Below, piece after piece: positions 22,480-30,530 of a stretch of DNA of 30,530 bases. Both the position numbers and the translations under genes were made by a program. This DNA comes from Euprymna scolopes (taxonomy: Eukaryota; Mollusca; Cephalopoda; Sepiida; Sepiolidae). The first letter of the stretch is position 1, and each line of letters begins with the position of its first letter. The stretch is taken from assembly GCA_024364805.1 (NCBI GenBank), contig CM044497.1, positions 88,807,906 through 88,838,435 of the forward strand. The letters are read 5' to 3'. The notes below the pieces were generated by a model. The model was not told where the DNA came from and searched no databases. It saw only the letters and a program-made list of their open reading frames with translations.

Positions 22480-23010
22480 GAAAAAATCTGATACCTTGCT
22501 AGCAAATAAAAATATTTAGCTGACATGCCCTCCTACGTTTCAGTAAAGTGTGTTCGCTCTGACAATAGTATAGAATACACTAGTAAAAGCTTTGAAGTTT
22601 TATTGATTAAGCCATCATATCAAACGTGAAAAATCGGCCCCTTATACACCTCAGCAAAACGGAACTGCTGAAAGATCATGGCGAACACTTTTAAAATAGC
22701 GATATGTCTACTCATTGAATCCAAACTCCTTCCAAACTTCTAGACGTATGCACTTATGGCTGCTGCATATATAAGTAACCGGCCCTTTAACAAAAGCCCA
22801 GATGAAGTTTTTGCGGTAGAAAGCCAAATTCAAGCAGAATGCATATATTTGGTTCAATTGTATCGCGTTTATAGATGAGAAAAGCAAATTAAATATCAAG
22901 ACCGGTCGCGGTATATTTCTGTTGTACGATAAAAACTGTCCAGCTTACTTAGTATTGTTCCAGAGAAAAATAAAAGAAAAAGAATCCAATGTATAAAATG
23001 ATATCAAAGA
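22480..23010 (+). pseudogene. Copia integrase core (fossil)
   Basis: Reads VRSDNSIEYTSKSFEVLL near 22550-22600, then GPLYTSAKRN- and AYISNRPFNKSPDEVF-like stretches, matching the Copia integrase core and the strip that follows it. It is broken. Confidence 0.7.
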
Positions 23011-23249
23011 CAAAAATCCATCATTTTAAGAGAACAAATTAATATTTCCTCAAATTGATAAAACAAATGAAGATAATAACATTGCCGTTTACGAAGACAA
23101 CAGTATTAATAATGATGAGCGAAATGATACTGATATTAAAGTAAAAGAAATCATCAAAAAATTATCCTAAAAGAAGCAGAAACAACCCGATGTTTTCGTT
23201 GTCAGCAATTTAGAAGATAATCAAATCCACTATTGCTATTCCATGGAAA

Positions 23250-23894
23250 ATACGCCAAAACGCTTTAACGAACCTATTTATTCGAAACATTGTTAGCAAT
23301 GGAAAATAGCAATGAAAAACGCAATAGATGGTTTAACAGGATATAATACCTATTTGGTAGTGCCTCTCCAAAAGGATAAACATGTCATTTCTTCAACAAA
23401 GGTCTTTACAAAAAAGATTACAGCGTCAGGCATTGAACAGTAAAAAGGTTAATTTGTTGTTAAGGAGACTCAAATTTACGCTATAGAATATATTTCTACG
23501 TTTTCCCAGACTACAAACCTAACGAAAATCAGAGTTTTATTGAACATCGCATCGCAATATAAACTTAACATCAATTAAATGGGTGTAAAAATACTTATTT
23601 ACATGCCAAATAGACTGTGGACTTATATTATCCTTCCAGATGGATTCATAATGAACAATCAAAGTTGCGCGTGGAGACTTAACAAACTACTGTACAGTTT
23701 GAGGCATAGCAGTCGATGCTGGAAATCAGTTTTTATGATTATGTGATTAAACAACAATTCAAATAATGCCTAGTTGATCCCTGTTTGTAAATCTCAAATA
23801 AAGTCAAGAAAATACTAATTTTAGTTTTATGGGTTGATGACATTTTAATCGCATCACATTGTGACATTATGTTAACCAATGTTTAGTACATAAT
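23250..23894 (+). pseudogene. Copia reverse transcriptase, first part (fossil)
   Basis: WKIAMKNAIDGL opens the RT region and LVLWVDDILIAS holds the two catalytic aspartates. Sequence homologous to RT stops near 23894 and resumes near 24860 after the inserted repeats. Confidence 0.75.
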
Positions 23895-24385
23895 CTATCG
23901 ATATATCTATAAATGTTATAGTGTCTGCCTATCACTCTGTCTGTCTGTGTACATTTCACTACAAAATAACTCTATCAACTTTCAGTCTACAGACTCGAAT
24001 TTTGATATACAGGGTAGTGCGATTTTGGAATATCTTTGTAATTAGTTTTCTGCCAGAAATTAGGCTCTTAAGGTGTTAAAGTTCGACGATTTGACTTTTG
24101 AGATCTCTACCAACCTTCACCGCCAATTTTCGGTATAAACAATTGAAATTTTAGATATAGATTCCTTTGACATGGATCTAACTTAATAATGTGATTTGAC
24201 CTCAACACAATAAATGTTTATGGGTCATAATAGGAGTCAATGTTAAAACAAATTTGACCTCTGTAGTCTCTACCAAATTACTCAGACAACTTCTGGTCTA
24301 AACATTTGAAATTTTACATAAAGGGTATTCAGAGATAGGGTAAGCTTTTTAATAGGTTTGGGGGAAAAATTGAGCTATAAATAAA
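23895..24385 (+). repeat. Dispersed repeat (family B), nested in Copia
   Basis: Starts near TATCTATAAATG and matches the minus strand of about 28586-29011 over several hundred bases: GTCTACAGACTCG, GATATACAGGGT, TTTGA-ATCTCTACCAA, GACATGGATCTAACTTAATAA and CATAATAGG-GTCAA. An internal partial duplication has a period of about 160 bases: TCTCTACCAA...CAATTGAAATTTTAGATA near 24105 and a variant near 24270. The 5' end, ATCTATA followed by a (TGTC)n-like stretch, resembles the start of Helitron-type non-autonomous elements, but this is not proven. Confidence 0.75.
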
Positions 24386-24787
24386 TCTATGTATTTATGT
24401 TTGCATGTCTGCTTAAAACTTTCGACAGATGCGACTGATTTTCACAAGATCAGTATCGTTTTGAAGCTTATCTCTTCAGACGACAAATACCGAGAAATGG
24501 GCTAAAAACATTAATTTCTTCACCCTCAACTGGGCACTTTTTTACAAGGCGGGGTTGCTTTTTTCGCCGATATTTTCGAAAGTCATCCCATCTTTTCGAT
24601 TGTCTAACCTTAATTTAAACCTACGTCAATTCCGGTTTGGCGGTAGTCGTATAAGCAAAAACGTCGCGTATTTTTCACGTTCTTTTCCTCCTTCGCAGTG
24701 CGGGTTCGAGCCTGCCTTCCTACTAGAACTTGCTTTTGCTCAACACACACCTTCAAACACCCGGGCAACGCCGTGCACACATGCTAG
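24386..24787 (+). mobile_element. Probable non-autonomous Helitron
   Basis: Begins TCTATGTATTTATG after an A and ends with CTAG followed by T. This fits Helitron termini (5' TC, 3' CTRR, insertion between A and T). Just before the end is CCGGGCAACGCCG (24761-24773), a degenerate form of the short GC-rich hairpin expected 10-15 bases before a Helitron 3' end. The body includes ACTTTCGACAGATG and CCGAGAAATG. A GGTTCGAGCCTG near 24708 resembles a tRNA B-box but probably belongs to the element. There is no coding capacity. It could be moved by a Rep/helicase of the kind whose remains lie at 8581-10250, although no direct family link is visible. Confidence 0.55.
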
Positions 24788-24859
24788 TAAATAAAAAAAT
24801 CTGAATGATGGATACTGGCAAAATATATATACAGACAATTTACTCATAAAATAGGAATT

Positions 24860-25660
24860 ATTAAAATGAATTAATCGAGATACATTGATAACATCCTATT
24901 AAAGTTTGGAATGCAAGAAACGCTCTCCGCCGGTCGAAAATCATATCAATAAAAATATAAACTAAGAATCTGGCATAATTGCCAAACTATACTGAGAAAT
25001 AATAGGAAATCTTATATACTTAATGAGTGCTACGAGACCTGGTATATGTTACACAGTAACAACACTGTCACAAAAATTATCAAGACCGACAATGAAGAAT
25101 TTAAGCAAAGCTAAACAAGTCTCTCGTTATTTAAGAGGAACTAAGGAACCGCATTTAGTATGTAAACCAACAAGTCCCCTAAAATTAAAATGGATTTCAG
25201 ATTTATGCTGGGGAGAAGATGAAGATCGAACAAGTATATCTGCATTTTGTTTCTGACTATCAAAAAATAGCCTATTATTAAGAGGAATCTAAAAAGCAAC
25301 ATATTTTATCTCCCTCTACGTGTAGGGCGGAATTCATTGCATTCAAACATACTGCGAAAGAAACACTATATTTAAAAGCTATTCTAAAGACTGTTTTAGA
25401 ACCAGAATTAGCTAAACCAACAGTCGTAATTAATTGTGATAATCAAGCCAGCATGGTCTTAGCGCAGAACACATCAATTCACCAAAGTTCTAAGCATACA
25501 TATATTAAATATAACTTCATTAGAAATGAAGTAAAAAAGAATCCATTATTGTAAATTACATAGCATCAGAACAAAATATCGTCGACATATTTACAAAACC
25601 GGCGACAAAAATAAAATTGAAACGTTTCACCTCCAACCTTGTCGGGATTTGATTATAAAT
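24860..25660 (+). pseudogene. Copia RT end and RNase H (fossil, after the insertion)
   Basis: Reads SRYIDNILLKFGMQE near 24870, then ATRPGICYTVTTLSQKLSRPTMKNLSKAKQ in part (25023-25150) and RNase H to about 25650, with the closing motif NIVDIFTKPA near 25575-25605. It is collinear with the left Copia copy. Confidence 0.8.
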
Positions 25661-25794
25661 AAAGTTTCTCAAGCCCATATAAATGTTAAAATAGTCACAA
25701 GAAGGATCTTTTCGTTTTTAGTTGCAAATAACATTTTTAGTGACATGCAATAATGCTTCCGTTCTGCTAGATCTAACGCATATGTGCTAACGAT

Positions 25795-26575
25795 TATATC
25801 TCATTGACATCTATGCTGATGACACGACCATATATGGCAGCACATCAAAGGCCGTAAATGACAAAGTTCTCTCTGATTCTCTGTACCATCAAATCTGTTG
25901 TCCAGGTCGCTGGAAAAAAGGTGGGACCCTTCTACTACTCCAGTATATATCGCACTACTGATGCAATTCTCTATCAATACAAAAGCCAAGTACGTCCAAG
26001 GATGGAGTACTGCTGCAATATCTGGACAGGAGCTTCTAAAATAGCCCATCCTGCCTTGACAGCGTACAAAATAGACTTCGTAGCCTAGTGAGGGAATCCC
26101 TTTTCTCTTCCCTGCAACCTCTCCCCAACAGAAGGGATGTTACGAGCCTGTCGTTGTTTTATCGTTATTTCCATGGGAAGTGCTCGTCTGAGCTCCTATA
26201 TTTGGGCCCCCTCGCCAATCTTTCACGAAAAACACCCGTCTAGCTGAAAACACTGTCAGTAATTATCCCCACTCTTTATCTCTGCCTAAATCAAAACGTA
26301 GAGTCAATGAACAAAGCTTCTTTCTTAGAAGTGCACGCCTGTGGAACTCTCTTCTGTTTGCCTGTGTCTAACCTGACTCCAAATTGGATGTCTTCAAGTC
26401 TAACATAAACAAGTTCCTGTTGAACCGCTCCCTTAAGTAAGACACTATCAGATCCCCATTACTAGCGATTACTACGATATTATCCCACTAATTACTGTAC
26501 ATGCAAGAACTCTTATCCCCGAGTGGACTCCGGGCCTTGATAATTGTTGACTTCCTTGTAAAAAAAATAAAATTT
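25795..26575 (+). pseudogene. 5'-truncated LINE, RT fragment and C-terminal tail
   Basis: A short RT block with the catalytic motif reads IDIYADDTTIYGSTS (about 25805-25850). It is followed, after missing sequence, by the tail AGKKVGPFYYSSIYRTTDAI, SQVRPRMEYCCNIWTGASK and SLFYRYFHGKCSSEL, then RSARLWNSL, ending at a TAA (26438-26440). After about 120 bases of 3' UTR comes an A-rich end (AAAAAAAATAAAA near 26560). The C-terminal pattern is that of jockey/CR1-like non-LTR retrotransposons common in invertebrates. At least one frameshift (after HPAL, about 26058) and an internal deletion make it non-functional. The missing 5' part is usual for LINE insertions. Confidence 0.8.
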
Positions 26576-26677
26576 ATGAAATCCAGAATCTGTACTGAAA
26601 AGCCACCGATAATTCTTCATCTCCGGGACTTTAATCCAATAACAACCCACCGTAAACTCTTCCGAAATTAAACATGA

Positions 26678-26875
26678 ATTTCAATTCATGAAATACACCA
26701 AAAACTTCCATTGCAAAAACTGGAAGAATGGATCAACCAACACTGCGATAAGTATTTTCTGCAAGCACTAACCAAGGACTAGATAGACAAATGAGGCTCT
26801 AGTGACTGGTTTAAAAGAGCGACACTATACTATGAGCATGGTAAAATTATAATAGTTCGCAAGATAAACGGTTGA
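26678..26875 (+). pseudogene. LINE-like coding remnant (tentative)
   Basis: A frame bounded by stops reads LPLQKLEEWINQHCDKYFLQ, then ALTKD, stop, IDK, stop, GSSDWFKRATLYYEHGKIII, ending at a TGA at 26873. The W-K-A-LYYE-GKII pattern resembles the region after the RT in some non-LTR retrotransposons, where W-K-G-L--ET-G-I-AAQDQ is typical. Two internal stops. The composition (W, C, K and E with few low-complexity runs) differs from the random AT-rich frames around it. The family is uncertain. It may be a separate element from the LINE tail just upstream. Confidence 0.35.
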
Positions 26876-28585
26876 TGATTAATGCTTTTAAGAATATGAG
26901 TGACCTCAGCAAGTAAACAATTGAAGGTTCTACTACACAGAAGTAGAGAGTGTGCGCACCTAATATTTAGTTGTGATGTTCTGCTATTAGGCGGCTACTA
27001 TACAATAGAGCATTATGGAATGTGTAAATATATCCACTGGACTATTTGTAAAACGTTGAATAAAAAAAATTAAAATATTTTCTTTCACAGGAATAGAACA
27101 GTTGAGGCATTAGCTACAATCTCTATTATACGTTTTATCATTCTTGTTGTTAACTTAATTCACTAACCTTTTCTATATAGTCTCTTGATTTATTATTGTA
27201 TATTACATGCAGCTCTTAGTATATTAGAAACTTGCCTACATTTAAGCAAAAATGCAGAAATATCTAATTAGTTGTATATACTAATCATGTTAGATGTTGT
27301 GGTGATAGCTTAAACAACATGCATTTATATTTACAGATTTAAGGGGTATTTATGCAGTACTACTTCATACCATTTATTAAATATGCAGACTTCACGGGTT
27401 AAATTACGCGTTGTGCTATTTAAAACAAATTCTAATGATTATTTTAGTATCAAAATATAAAATAAAATAATGTAGATCCCATACACATTTCGAACGTTGT
27501 CCTTACTGCTTCAATAGTAACCTTGTAATCTCTTTCTCAATTTATAAATATAAAAAAGAAAATACATTACGCTAGTTAAGACGCATCTTACTTAAAAACA
27601 CGATAATAATACTCTCTTACACCAATTAAAAAATTTAGACTATTTTTAAAAGACAGAAAACTGTATTAACTAATATTACGTTTGAAACTGTAAGTAAAAT
27701 TGTTATGTTTTAATCAACGAGAGATCGCACCTGTAACATTTTCATGCATGAGAGATCGTACGTGTTATGTACTCATCCACGAGCGATCAGGAAAACCAAT
27801 AAAATAATTTAATATATATACGTGCACGGACTGTTGATGGGTTTGTTATATTCTCTTGACCGACACATTCATCCTAGTTACGTTTCAATAAGTGACAGTT
27901 TAGTCTAGTGATTTTCGATCTTCTGTTTAACTAACATGAATAAACTTCTCCTGCATAAAATGTACAAGAAAACTTTGCCGCAATTTCTACGGAGTTTTAT
28001 TGAGTGAGATAGTTCGTAGCTAAATTATTTACTTTTTATTTTTTTTTTTAACTAGCATTTATAAAATCGGCTTCGCAACTGATAGCAGCTGAGATTAGTT
28101 ACATTGTTAGACATTTCTCGACTGCATTGCATGGCTGTCCGGGGAGAATTGATTTATAACCCTTTTTGTTTATCTCGATCACAAAACGTGACGGTATCTC
28201 ATATCGTGATCGTTAGACTTCGTGTTTTGTTTAAGGAGTTTGACATTTGCCTGTACGTCAAATAACGCCACATAACTCCTTTTGTAGCTAGATTATTCTG
28301 ACATGTACTGATGTGTCCGTTTTAAATATTCTCACAAACTTAATCGCTAATTATGTCGGGGCCATCAAATGTAATAAAGATATTTTAAAATGTTTAACAC
28401 AATCCAATTTTATCATGTGACGCTAATTCTGAAGTCATGAATTCTAATGCTAACTTTTCGGCTAAAATTGCGCCGGTTTGGTTTTTCGATGTACAAGTGA
28501 TCTAGCATTCGCGTTCTCGCAGTGTTTTTTTTCTAATTCACTTTTTTTTCAAATTCTTTGTCCATTTGTTTTGTCACTTGAAGTT
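26876..28585. other. AT-rich DNA without recognised genes
   Basis: No coding signature. The only local structure seen is the 31-base triplicate at 27717-27791. A 23-codon frame from the ATG at 27936 is too short to support. Confidence 0.5.
27717..27791. repeat. Imperfect 31-bp tandem triplicate
   Basis: ACGAGAGATCGCACCTG... at 27717, ATGAGAGATCGTACGTG... at 27748 and ACGAGCGATCAGG at 27779 (third unit partial). The shared core A(C/T)GAG(A/C)GATC is spaced exactly 31 bases apart. Confidence 0.8.
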
Positions 28586-29011
28586 ACTTGAACGAGGAAT
28601 TAAAACATGTTAAATGTAACCCCTATATACTTCAACGAGGAATTAAAATATTTTAAATTTGACCCCTATTATGACGCCTTAAAATTTATTGTTTTGGGCT
28701 CAAATTGAGTTATTAAGTTAGATCCATGTCCAATGAACCTCTATCTAAAATTTCGAGCGTTTAGAGCGAAAATTGTCGATGGAGTTTGGTAGAGTTCTCA
28801 AAGGTCAAATCGTTGAACTTTGGCCTTTTAATCGCCAAATTCCTGGCCGAAAACCGATCACGTCGATTTTCCCAAATCTCAGAACCCTGTATATCAAATT
28901 ACGAGTCTGTAGACTTAAAATTGAGAGAGTTATTGCGTAGGGAAATGTATACACACATACACACAGATACACTGACAGACTTTCACTTTTATAGATATAT
29001 AGATATATATG
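28586..29011 (-). repeat. Dispersed repeat (family B), second copy, inverted
   Basis: The minus strand of this stretch aligns with 23895-24260. It starts at the ATATATCTATATATCTATAA end (near 29000) and passes through CTACAGACTCG, GATATACAGGGTT, GGACATGGATCTAACTTAAT and CATAATAGGGGTCAA. At its far end is a 43-base direct duplication, ACTTGAACGAGGAATTAAAA at 28586 and ACTTCAACGAGGAATTAAAA at 28629. The frame at 28786-29055 lies across this repeat and is not a gene. Confidence 0.8.
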
Positions 29012-29099
29012 AATTTACATTATTATTTTTTGTTGGACTCAGAAAATATCATTAGAATAATTGAGAAAATATAAATGTTATATTTAACAATGTTTGCTC

Positions 29100-29184
29100 A
29101 CACTTAAAATATGTAAACATTCACAGTCACATATACATCATATACACACTTATATATATGTAAAGACGCTTATCTACCCACCCA

Positions 29185-29221
<37 letters not shown>

Positions 29222-29250
29222 CTCATGCCTATATCTATCTATATATGTTC
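29100..29250. repeat. CA and TA microsatellites
   Basis: A short (AC)n run followed by (TA)n between about 29184 and 29221, then TATCTATCTATATATG. Ordinary simple repeats. Confidence 0.9.
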
Positions 29251-29287
29251 AAATGTACACACCATAGTGTGTCGGTAGAAAATGTTG

Positions 29288-29524
29288 TCAATGATGTGCC
29301 GTGCGAATCACTAAAGAGCTCCCAGCCTTCAACCGTGCTCTCTTCACCATGCCGACTAGATCAAAGATAATCAATCTCTGATCAACGTTCCCGTAGTGCC
29401 CTTTCAGACAATAGTCAGTTATGAGGTTAGAGACCCTGGCTAACCCTTGATTTGCGTCTACCAAAGCCATTTCACAAGTAGCCATGCGAGTCAAAAGACA
29501 GGTACAGCTGCTATAAACATTCAT
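29288..29524 (-). other. Unexplained 78-codon reading frame, possible exon
   Basis: Minus-strand frame opening MNVYSSCTCLLTRMATCEMA and containing ALVDANQGLARVSNLITDYC and DQRLIIFDLVGMVKRARLKA. The base composition is balanced, unlike the AT-rich flanks, and the residues are varied with no low-complexity runs. I do not recognise a family. No TATA box, signal peptide or clear splice sites were established. It could be a host exon, a transposon scrap or chance. Confidence 0.25.
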
Positions 29525-29585
29525 GGACTCATTCTATAATTTATTTTAATTACTCAAGTAGAATACTGTTAAAAAACAATCCATG

Positions 29586-29655
29586 TATATATATATATAT
29601 ACATACATATATATGTGTGTGTGTGTGTGCGTGTGCGTGTGCGTGTGCGTGGTTG
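29586..29655. repeat. TA/TG/CG compound microsatellite
   Basis: (TA)n, then (TG)n, then GTGTGC repeats up to GTGGTTGTG. Confidence 0.93.
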
Positions 29656-29956
29656 TGTAGCTTCATAAACAAGGGGAACGCCAATTTTATGACAACATAC
29701 GATTGTTACTTAATAAAGAGCGCATATTTGACGATGCTATGTTTCAAATATATTACGCCAAAAGGCTTAACGAACTAAGAAATGTTAACCCAATAAAATG
29801 CACTCAATTATAAGCATTTTAAATAAAAGTTCAATATTTAATAAGTATTGTTTTGTTTCATTTTTTTCTTAATACGATATCGTTCGAACATTTTTCTTAC
29901 ATATGATATATTTTTCTTTTACATCAGATATAATCGTTGTTTCTTTGATGAAATGA

Positions 29957-30088
29957 ACGTTTGGAGGAGCCATCTGCCCTTGGTCTGTCCGTTGTATGTA
30001 CAACGGCGACAAAACGCATTACATCCGCAACTACATCGATTGTGTTCTGAAAGATGTTGTAGACTTTATTGAGGATAGGTTAAAATGA
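29957..30088 (+). other. Short unexplained reading frame, possible terminal exon
   Basis: A 43-codon open frame between in-frame stops (TGA at 29954 and TGA at 30086) ends MYNGDKTHYIRNYIDCVLKD then VVDFIEDRLK. The end has the charged/hydrophobic spacing of an amphipathic helix, unlike the random AT-rich frames nearby. I recognise no family. No polyadenylation signal was established downstream. Confidence is low, and chance is a fair alternative. Confidence 0.2.
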
Positions 30089-30530
30089 TTCAGCCAAAAT
30101 TTAAGAAATATAAAGAATAATACAAAGTAACCTACACGATGGCGAATTGAAGCTATCCTTTTTATTTAATGTGATTCTATTAGCGCAGATTTAACAATTC
30201 ATATAAACGCCGTTTTTGTAAGAGTGCTAAGCGTGATGTGTAGCTATATGGTCTGGTTGTGTTTGGTTTGATTTGTCTGTGCATATTATCATATGCGGGT
30301 AATTTGATGCTAAGGTAGACAAAAAAGTAGATACTTAGTTTATTTTTGGTAGCATCGTAAGTCTCATTCCCTTATTTGTCCGTTATTCCTCGCATTCCAT
30401 GAACGATGTTTCTGACAGGAGTAGGAATATTATTGTATTCTGTGTTTGGATCTATCATTCTAGCAATTATTTTGGCTGCGTTTTTACCATTCGTTGTGGT
30501 TGCAAGGTTGAACAATAATTAGTAAGGAAA
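30089..30530. other. AT-rich DNA at right edge, nothing recognised
   Basis: No gene, repeat or RNA feature could be supported here. Confidence 0.5.

Larger units (their letters stand above)
21660..25660 (+). mobile_element. Highly decayed Ty1/Copia element (right copy) with nested insertions
   Basis: Plus-strand coding scraps follow Copia order: protease, integrase zinc region and core, RT, RNase H. Visible signatures are VDCGATTHV (protease), VRSDNSIEYTSKSF (integrase core), WVDDILIAS (RT catalytic region), SRYIDNILLKFGMQE, ATRPGICYTVTTLSQKLSRP (RT end) and NIVDIFTKPA (RNase H end). The element is interrupted by about 0.9 kb of unrelated repeats (about 23895-24800). It is heavily broken, with dozens of breaks, and looks older than the left copy, to which it is clearly related. 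LTRs were not recognised. Confidence 0.85.

Noticed and set aside
24700-24720. GGTTCGAGCCTG as the B-box of a tRNA-derived SINE
   Set aside because: No matching A-box at the right distance, and the unit ends with a Helitron-like CTAG rather than an A- or T-rich tail.
27936-28010. 23-codon frame MNKLLLHKMYKK... after a TATA-like stretch
   Set aside because: Too short, with no homology and no supporting signals. AT-rich DNA yields TATA-like strings everywhere here.
28786-29055. 89-codon frame considered as a gene
   Set aside because: It lies across the family B repeat, whose other copy has no equivalent open frame.

Overview
This is animal (eukaryotic) DNA. It is AT-rich, with long (TA)n and CA/TG microsatellites, no bacterial-style operons, one 167-base assembly gap (15818-15984), and many relics of metazoan transposon families: Tc1/mariner, Helitron, Copia, Gypsy and LINE. 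The mix would suit a large, repeat-rich invertebrate genome such as a mollusc, perhaps a cephalopod. That is an impression from repeat style, not a proven assignment. I found no convincing host gene. The nearest candidates are two short unexplained reading frames at the far right (29288-29524 minus, 29957-30088 plus). Layout, left to right. A GC-richer repeat (1-351) is the inverted relative of a tandem array at 21157-21640. A (TA)n tract (943-1063) is followed by a broken Copia element on the minus strand (about 1130-3670), a decayed DD37E-type Tc1/mariner transposase on the minus strand (3841-4690), another (TA)n tract and a short mariner remnant (4985-5290). AT-rich sequence with some degenerate internal repeats fills 5291-8560. 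An N-terminal Helitron Rep remnant (8581-10250) stops at a (TA)n tract beside a 62-bp perfect palindrome (10266-10327). A Gypsy element with two recognisable 389-bp LTRs spans 10573-16869 and reads on the minus strand. A nearly complete Sleeping Beauty-like Tc1 element (17483-19101) has TA target duplications, near-perfect terminal repeats, a second inner repeat at each end, and a 340-codon transposase carrying two in-frame stops and a lost catalytic aspartate. After unassigned AT-rich DNA come the tandem repeat (21157-21640) and a second, much more decayed Copia element on the plus strand (about 21660-25660). Its reverse transcriptase region is interrupted by about 0.9 kb of other repeats, including a probable non-autonomous Helitron (24386-24787). 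A 5'-truncated LINE tail (25795-26575) and a second LINE-like coding scrap (26678-26875) follow. The rest is AT-rich DNA with short tandem repeats, microsatellites and an inverted second copy of the repeat seen inside the right Copia (about 28586-29011). The parts do not work together as a pathway. The window is a transposon graveyard in which elements have inserted into and next to one another. The best preserved, and so probably youngest, insertion is the Sleeping Beauty-like element. The most useful leads are its terminal architecture, the 381-bp tandem repeat with conserved hairpins, and the nested Helitron-like unit. I saw no evidence of a new multi-gene system.
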